Source: Rhodobacteraceae bacterium UBA1957
Lineage (GTDB): Bacteria > Pseudomonadota > Alphaproteobacteria > Rhodobacterales > Rhodobacteraceae
Direction: 5' to 3'
Assembly: GCA_002336405.1 (NCBI GenBank)
Contig: DDEJ01000157.1
Coordinates: forward strand, 1,501-20,430
DNA length: 18,930 nucleotides
Within the stretch, counting starts at the first letter, position 1. The number at the start of each line of letters is the position of its first letter. The translations under genes were made by a program, and so were the position numbers. The notes beneath the pieces were generated by a model. That model was given only the letters and a program-made list of their open reading frames with translations. It did no database searches and had not been told where the DNA came from. Positions 16,365 to 18,930 of the stretch are shown in pieces.

Positions 16365-17399
16365 ATGAAAGCGATCGTTATCCATGCTGCACAAGATCTG
16401 AGAATCGAAGAACGGCCCGTTGATGCGCCAGTAGCGGGACAGGTAGCCATCGAGATGCAGGCCGGCGGCATATGTGGTTCGGATTTGCATTATTATCAAC
16501 ATGGCGGCTTTGGGCCGATCAGACTGCGCGAGCCGATGGTTTTGGGCCACGAGGTGGCGGGTATAATCCGAGAGCTTGGTGCGGGTGTCACTGGGCTTGA
16601 GATTGGCCAGCTTGTGGCGATTTCCCCGTCGCGCCCATGTAATAGCTGTGAATATTGCCTGCTTGGTCAGCAAAATCATTGCCTGAATATGCGGTTTTAT
16701 GGCAGCGCAATGCCCTTTCCTCACATTCAGGGCGCGTTTCAGCAGCAGCTCATCGCCGATGCTGAACAATGCGTGCCGGCAGACGGTCTTACTGCGGGCG
16801 AAGCGGCGATGGCCGAACCGTTAGCAGTCAGCCTGCATGCGGTGCGACAAGTTGGTGATCTGGTTGGCAAAACCGTTCTTGTGACCGGCTGTGGACCAAT
16901 CGGTATATTGACTATTATGGCTGCCCGTCGCGCAGGTGCTGGCACGGTGATCGCAACGGATCTGTCGGATTTCACTCTGCAAAAAGCTGCGCAAGCAGGG
17001 GCGGATGCTGTGTGTAATATGGCCAAAGAACCAGAGGCGCTAAGCCGCTTTGGCGCAGCCAAGGGCAGTATTGACGTGCAGTTTGAGTGCTCTGGCGCGG
17101 CAAGCGCGCTGAGCGGCGGGGTCGCGGTTTTGCGCCCCGGCGCCACGCTGGTGCAACTGGGTCTTGGCGGGGATATGCAGGTTCCGATGCAAAGCCTTAC
17201 CGCAAAAGAAATCATATTAAGAGGGTCGTTTCGGTTTCATCCCGAGTTCGCTATTGCGGTCGGGATGATGCAAAAGGGCCTGATTGACGTAAAGCCCCTG
17301 ATCACTCACAGTTTGCCATTAGACGCGGCTTTAACCGCGTTTGAGTTGGCTTCTGACCGTGAGGTTGCCATCAAAGCACAGATTAATTTTCAAGGCTAA
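16365..17399 (+). CDS. idnD: Zinc-dependent alcohol dehydrogenase, L-idonate 5-dehydrogenase-like
   Basis: Medium-chain dehydrogenase of 344 residues. The catalytic zinc site is C37 (GICGSD), H62 and E63 (GHE), with E151 (AEPLAV) in the loop before the cofactor domain. The structural zinc site C92/C95/C98/C106 is complete. The Rossmann motif GCGPIG (175-180) and the acidic residue in VIATDLSD point to NAD. GGICGSDLHYYQHGGFG and RLREPMVLGHE are typical of IdnD, which oxidises L-idonate to 5-keto-D-gluconate; enzymes oxidising L-galactonate or 2-keto-3-deoxy-L-galactonate at C5 belong to the same group. AGGTG lies four bases upstream of the ATG. It faces the idnO-like gene, and its product would be the latter's substrate. 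Confidence 0.9.
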   Translation: MKAIVIHAAQDLRIEERPVDAPVAGQVAIEMQAGGICGSDLHYYQHGGFGPIRLREPMVLGHEVAGIIRELGAGVTGLEIGQLVAISPSRPCNSCEYCLLGQQNHCLNMRFYGSAMPFPHIQGAFQQQLIADAEQCVPADGLTAGEAAMAEPLAVSLHAVRQVGDLVGKTVLVTGCGPIGILTIMAARRAGAGTVIATDLSDFTLQKAAQAGADAVCNMAKEPEALSRFGAAKGSIDVQFECSGAASALSGGVAVLRPGATLVQLGLGGDMQVPMQSLTAKEIILRGSFRFHPEFAIAVGMMQKGLIDVKPLITHSLPLDAALTAFELASDREVAIKAQINFQG

Positions 17400-17584
17400 A
17401 AGTAAATTTGAAAATTACACTCTGCTTTTTTCACAGCGAAACGTTCAAGCGATTTACCATCAGTTTACCCTGACTGGAAAATACCCATTAAGATTAGAGA
17501 AATGACGCCGTATTTATTGCCCATGGATTACTTGCGATAGAATAAGTGTTTTTTCAAATGCGGGCTGACAATAAATTTTAAACG

Positions 17585-17640
17585 GCGAATCATTGGTGAA
17601 AAATACTATAAAAAGACTGATATTCGATTCGGTGATTCGC
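17585..17640. repeat. Spaced 8-bp inverted repeat in the AT-rich gap
   Basis: GCGAATCA (17585-17592) and TGATTCGC (17633-17640) are exact reverse complements 40 bases apart. The loop is AT-rich and contains another ATTCG. It may be a regulatory site pair or chance; no gene start is close. Confidence 0.35.
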
Positions 17641-17842
17641 TTAAGTCGATTAATTATTTGCCCCGGGTGCAAAATAAAGCATCTAATTAACTTAATACAC
17701 GTAGGATAATTATAAAATAAACCGGTTTTTTTGCTAAATTAAGTCTTGAACTGGCGGTTACGGACTATTTTTTTCTTTTTTAGTGTATCGATGTTTGAAT
17801 TAACAACTAAATCTGGCTACTGTTTTCTTTGAAATGGCACAC

Positions 17843-17874
17843 GATTGCAAAAGGACTAAATTCAGTTTGCAATC
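17843..17874. promoter_or_regulatory. Perfect 9+9 bp inverted repeat in the flgM leader
   Basis: GATTGCAAA (17843-17851) and TTTGCAATC (17866-17874) are exact reverse complements with 14 bases between them. The right arm ends 20 bases before the flgM start codon, so it could be an operator or a leader hairpin just upstream of the ribosome site. Its role is inferred. Confidence 0.45.
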
Positions 17875-17894
17875 AATTAATAAGGATACACCGT

Positions 17895-18305
17895 ATGGTT
17901 GATGCACCAACAGCGATAACGGGCAACTCGGCTGCAATGCAGATGGCAGTCAAGCCGACCGAAAATATCGCGCAAGAGGCTTTAAAGGCAAACGCTATTC
18001 GCGGAAAAGTTCTGACCGAATCAATGCCCTCTGAAGTGGATACCTATGACGCTGTCGGCGTTGGTGGCGCTGTGCCTGTTGTTCAGGCGAGCTCGACGGC
18101 GAAGGTTGCAGTGGAAATAAATTCCACCTCTCGCGAGGTCTTGTCGTCGATGCGGCAGCTGCCTGCCCCCATAGACATCGAAGCAGTCGAGCGCGTTAGA
18201 CGGGCGATTGCGGATAACAGTTATCCCATCGATCTCGGTAAGATCGCTGATAATCTTGTGCAAGCCTTTGACGATTTGGGACCACCACCCAGTCGAAGTG
18301 CATAA
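17895..18305 (+). CDS. flgM: FlgM-like negative regulator of flagellin synthesis (anti-sigma-28 factor)
   Basis: Small protein of 136 residues whose C-terminal third (about 92-127, IDIEAVERVRRAIADNSYPID then LGKIADNLVQAFDDL) matches the sigma-28-binding helices of FlgM. The N-terminal 90 residues are polar and likely disordered, longer than in the common 95-100-residue FlgM. The segment AVEINSTSREVLSSM (72-86) fits the serine-rich stretch FlgM has before its helices. FlgM holds FliA inactive until it is exported through the finished hook-basal body. The ATG at 17895 has AAGGA eight bases upstream; a start at 17829 would add 22 non-conserved residues. FlgN, the usual partner, is not next to it, and no other flagellar gene is inside the window, so the call rests on the C-terminal motif. 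Confidence 0.8.
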   Translation: MVDAPTAITGNSAAMQMAVKPTENIAQEALKANAIRGKVLTESMPSEVDTYDAVGVGGAVPVVQASSTAKVAVEINSTSREVLSSMRQLPAPIDIEAVERVRRAIADNSYPIDLGKIADNLVQAFDDLGPPPSRSA

Positions 18306-18340
18306 TTTTTGGAGGCTTTTTAAAGTTTCTACCTTACCCT

Positions 18341-18362
18341 AGACAGCTTAAGCAGGTTGTCT
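18341..18362 (+). other. Small stem-loop after flgM
   Basis: AGACAGCT (18341-18348) pairs with GGTTGTCT (18355-18362) using two G-U pairs around a six-base loop, 35 bases after the flgM stop. There is no T-tract, so it is not a standard intrinsic terminator. Confidence 0.25.
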
Positions 18363-18453
18363 GAAGGTCATGACGACTGTGCGGAAAAGTAAACGTCGAT
18401 AGGATTGTCCCTATTTGCACTTTGAAACACAGCGATAATGAAGCGACAAAAGG

Positions 18454-18478
18454 TTTGGGCATCCGTGGTAAGCCCAAA
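18454..18478. other. 7-bp perfect stem-loop in the gap before the last gene
   Basis: TTTGGGC (18454-18460) and GCCCAAA (18472-18478) are exact reverse complements around 11 bases, within the 256-bp region between flgM and the last gene. It may be a leader or operator element of that gene; no T-run follows. Confidence 0.3.
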
Positions 18479-18561
18479 AGCTAAGATGATTAAACCCAGT
18501 ATTGCGTGACCAATAATTTCTAGATTTGTGCATGTGATGCGAAAAGGAAAGCGGGAACGGT

Positions 18562-18930
18562 ATGGCTGAGATTAATCCTAGTGTTGGTGCGGCTTACGGG
18601 GGCGGTCAGCAAATAGAACCTCGGATCCAAGCGTTAGAGGGTCTCAGAGCACTTGAACAAGCCGAGCGCGCGGCAGTGTCGGAGGCGTCCATACAGGAAC
18701 GCGTGGCGCGGCGCACAGAAAGCGTGATTGTGACGATCAGCGCAGAGGCGCAAGCGATGATTTCGGCTGATACTCAGCGCATATCTGAACCTGCCAATCA
18801 ACCACAACCCATTGCAGCGCCTTTGCCCCAAGAGACTTATGATTCTGGTGTCACCCGTGCTTCACCAGCCACCCAAGCCCCAGTGGTTGCACCCGAGCCT
18901 GTTGAGGCTGAGATGAATGCGGCGCCTGCA
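18562..18930 (+). CDS. Unrecognised Ala/Pro/Glu-rich protein, partial (runs off the right edge)
   Basis: Open frame of 123 codons from an ATG at 18562 (GGGAACGG just upstream) with no stop before the window ends. I do not recognise the family. Residues 1-15 are small and Gly-rich. Residues about 21-55 look like a charged amphipathic helix (RIQALEGLRALEQAERAAVS). From about 75 onward the chain is Pro/Ala/Gln/Glu-rich and probably disordered. The short stretch ESVIVTISAEAQAMIS (54-69) resembles the serine/alanine motif before the helices in FlgM-like and some flagellar-associated proteins. With flgM next door, a motility role is possible but not shown. There is no signal peptide or membrane segment in the visible part. 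Confidence 0.6.
   Translation, partial: MAEINPSVGAAYGGGQQIEPRIQALEGLRALEQAERAAVSEASIQERVARRTESVIVTISAEAQAMISADTQRISEPANQPQPIAAPLPQETYDSGVTRASPATQAPVVAPEPVEAEMNAAPA

Larger units (their letters stand above)
17400..17894. other. AT-rich 495-bp intergenic region between the catabolic island and the motility genes
   Basis: No credible gene is seen. The stretch is clearly more AT-rich than its surroundings. It holds a long-range inverted repeat (17585-17592 with 17633-17640), a 10-bp palindrome AAACCGGTTT (17719-17728) followed by a T-run, and the flgM leader repeat listed separately. No convincing intrinsic terminator follows the idnD-like stop. The base change marks the border between the two functional blocks. 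Confidence 0.7.

Noticed and set aside
17719..17734. AAACCGGTTT palindrome followed by T-run as a possible terminator
   Set aside because: The self-complementary 10-mer leaves no loop and it lies over 300 bases after the nearest upstream stop codon.
17835..17848. Sigma-54-like sequence TGGCAC-4-TTGC upstream of flgM
   Set aside because: Only nine bases separate the GG and GC elements; sigma-54 promoters need ten, so it is probably non-functional. Its right half is part of the inverted repeat.
18321..18347. TAAAGTTT resembling a sigma-28 -35 element after flgM
   Set aside because: The bases 11 further on do not resemble the GCCGATAA -10 element.
1..18930. Mobile element, prophage, CRISPR or defence system
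   Set aside because: No transposase, integrase, phage structural, Cas or toxin-like protein, and no regular repeat array, was seen on either strand.

Overview
The window looks like chromosomal DNA of an alphaproteobacterium, most likely a marine Rhodobacterales-type organism. This is inferred from the mix of a TRAP transporter for acid sugars, an FCD-type GntR regulator, DHRS6-like and IdnO-like short-chain dehydrogenases, and an adjacent flagellar anti-sigma factor. Nothing in the sequence fixes the species. No rRNA, tRNA, CRISPR array, insertion sequence or prophage gene was seen.

From position 1 to about 17400 the window is a nearly gap-free sugar-acid catabolic island with 15 genes in several transcription units. 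The left block (1-8061) is read on the minus strand, in the order TRAP binding protein (DctP), intrinsic terminator, Gci-like enolase-superfamily enzyme, DctQ, DctM, hairpin, UxaA-type altronate dehydratase, Gfo/Idh/MocA oxidoreductase, EamA permease (cut by the window edge). A GntR/FCD regulator is divergent from dctP across a 187-bp control region holding a perfect 9+9 bp inverted repeat and a 12-bp palindrome. It faces a 3-hydroxyisobutyrate/tartronate-semialdehyde-reductase-type dehydrogenase.

The right block (10032-15497, plus strand) is a tight five-gene operon: DHRS6-like dehydrogenase, IlvD/Edd-type aldonate dehydratase, FAH-type diketo acid hydrolase, D-2-hydroxyacid dehydrogenase, and an enolase-superfamily enzyme closest by eye to 3,6-anhydro-L-galactonate cycloisomerase. 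It is followed by an IdnO-like reductase (minus) and a divergent IdnD-like zinc dehydrogenase (plus).

Taken together, acids come in through the TRAP transporter. Several different dehydratases (two enolase-superfamily, one UxaA, one IlvD/Edd) make 2-keto-3-deoxy acids. An IdnD/IdnO pair can invert C5 by oxidation and reduction. The dehydrogenase plus FAH pair can cleave without phosphorylation to pyruvate and a 2-hydroxyacid. Hydroxyacid and semialdehyde reductases handle the C2-C3 products. No KDG kinase or KDPG aldolase is seen in the window. The exact substrate is inferred; 3,6-anhydro-L-galactose acid, L-galactonate or related hexonates and uronate products are the leading ideas.

After an AT-rich 495-bp gap the content switches to motility: a FlgM-like anti-sigma factor (17895-18305) and a partial, unrecognised Ala/Pro/Glu-rich protein running off the right edge.
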